Shown: one piece after another, positions 63,761 to 64,000 of the stretch
Numbering within the stretch: position 1 is the first letter of the stretch
How the letters are laid out: every line of letters begins with the position of its first letter
Source of the DNA: Patiria pectinifera
Taxonomy: Eukaryota > Echinodermata > Asteroidea > Valvatida > Asterinidae
DNA: 64,000 nucleotides
Assembly (NCBI GenBank): GCA_029964075.1
Contig: CM057149.1
Coordinates: 18,428,197 to 18,492,196 of the forward strand
Direction: 5' to 3'
The notes under the pieces: model-generated
The model's input: only the letters and a program-made list of their open reading frames with translations
The model's database searches: none
What the model was told of the DNA's origin: nothing
Made by a program: the position numbers and the translations under genes

Positions 63761-64000
63761 TTAAAAAATCCGACCCCAAAATTTGAATCTCTTAAGTTGC
63801 TGTTCACATTGTTTATAAACCACCGCACTATAATACTACCACATCGGTGCGTCAATACAGCAAATTACAAGTCTGCTCCGTGACCTCTTTAGCTTTACGG
63901 TGTCAATTGCATTTTCGCAAGCTTCATAAACGTGAATCTGTTTTGTTTTTCCACGTAGCCTGGTTTTCATTTTGAAAATTCCCCACAAATGGCATTTAGA
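63761..64000. other. Non-coding end of window
   Basis: Nothing recognised. Confidence 0.4.

Overview
This window is from an animal nuclear genome. Genes are split by GT-AG introns, coding density is low, and non-autonomous transposons, tRNA-derived SINEs, foldback elements and G/C homopolymers are abundant. Gene content and repeat style fit a marine invertebrate deuterostome, most likely an echinoderm. That placement is inference; no species-diagnostic sequence was recognised.

Positions 1-33390 contain no gene I can identify. They hold MITE-like elements, minisatellites, hairpins and several repeat-poor stretches that could be intronic or regulatory DNA. At 33391-33609 there is one convincing 3'-terminal coding exon (+) of an unidentified gene. 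Its upstream exons were not found, so much of the first 33 kb may be its introns or regulatory domain. Positions 33610-43580 are again intergenic and repeat-rich: a mariner-type MITE, SINEs, a long hairpin and a 60-base T tract.

Two complete genes lie head-to-head on the right. NDUFB11 (mitochondrial complex I subunit ESSS; 3 exons, minus strand, 46748-44402, 175 aa) has strong housekeeping-promoter motifs at its start codon. ATRIP (ATR-interacting protein; 13 coding exons, plus strand, 48168-62460, 1148 aa) assembles with every intron phase matching. It keeps the N-terminal acidic RPA-binding motif, the coiled coil and the C-terminal repeat region, and is longer than human ATRIP because of extended low-complexity N-terminal and middle regions. 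The two genes are not linked in function (respiration versus DNA-damage checkpoint); about 1.4 kb separates their start codons. ATRIP introns are full of the same MITE families found elsewhere. Downstream of ATRIP are a LINE fragment with an internal tandem duplication and a near-complete SINE.

The most interesting unexplained material is repetitive. (1) Three families of TTAA-flanked elements share a terminal pattern and a central palindrome. (2) A set of elements starts and ends with the telomere-like words CCCTAACCC/GGGTTAGGG around short internal tandem words. (3) Foldback elements are built almost wholly of tandem words (AAGTCCATCAC; CACTCGAAAACGAAGACC), with clear terminal inverted repeats.
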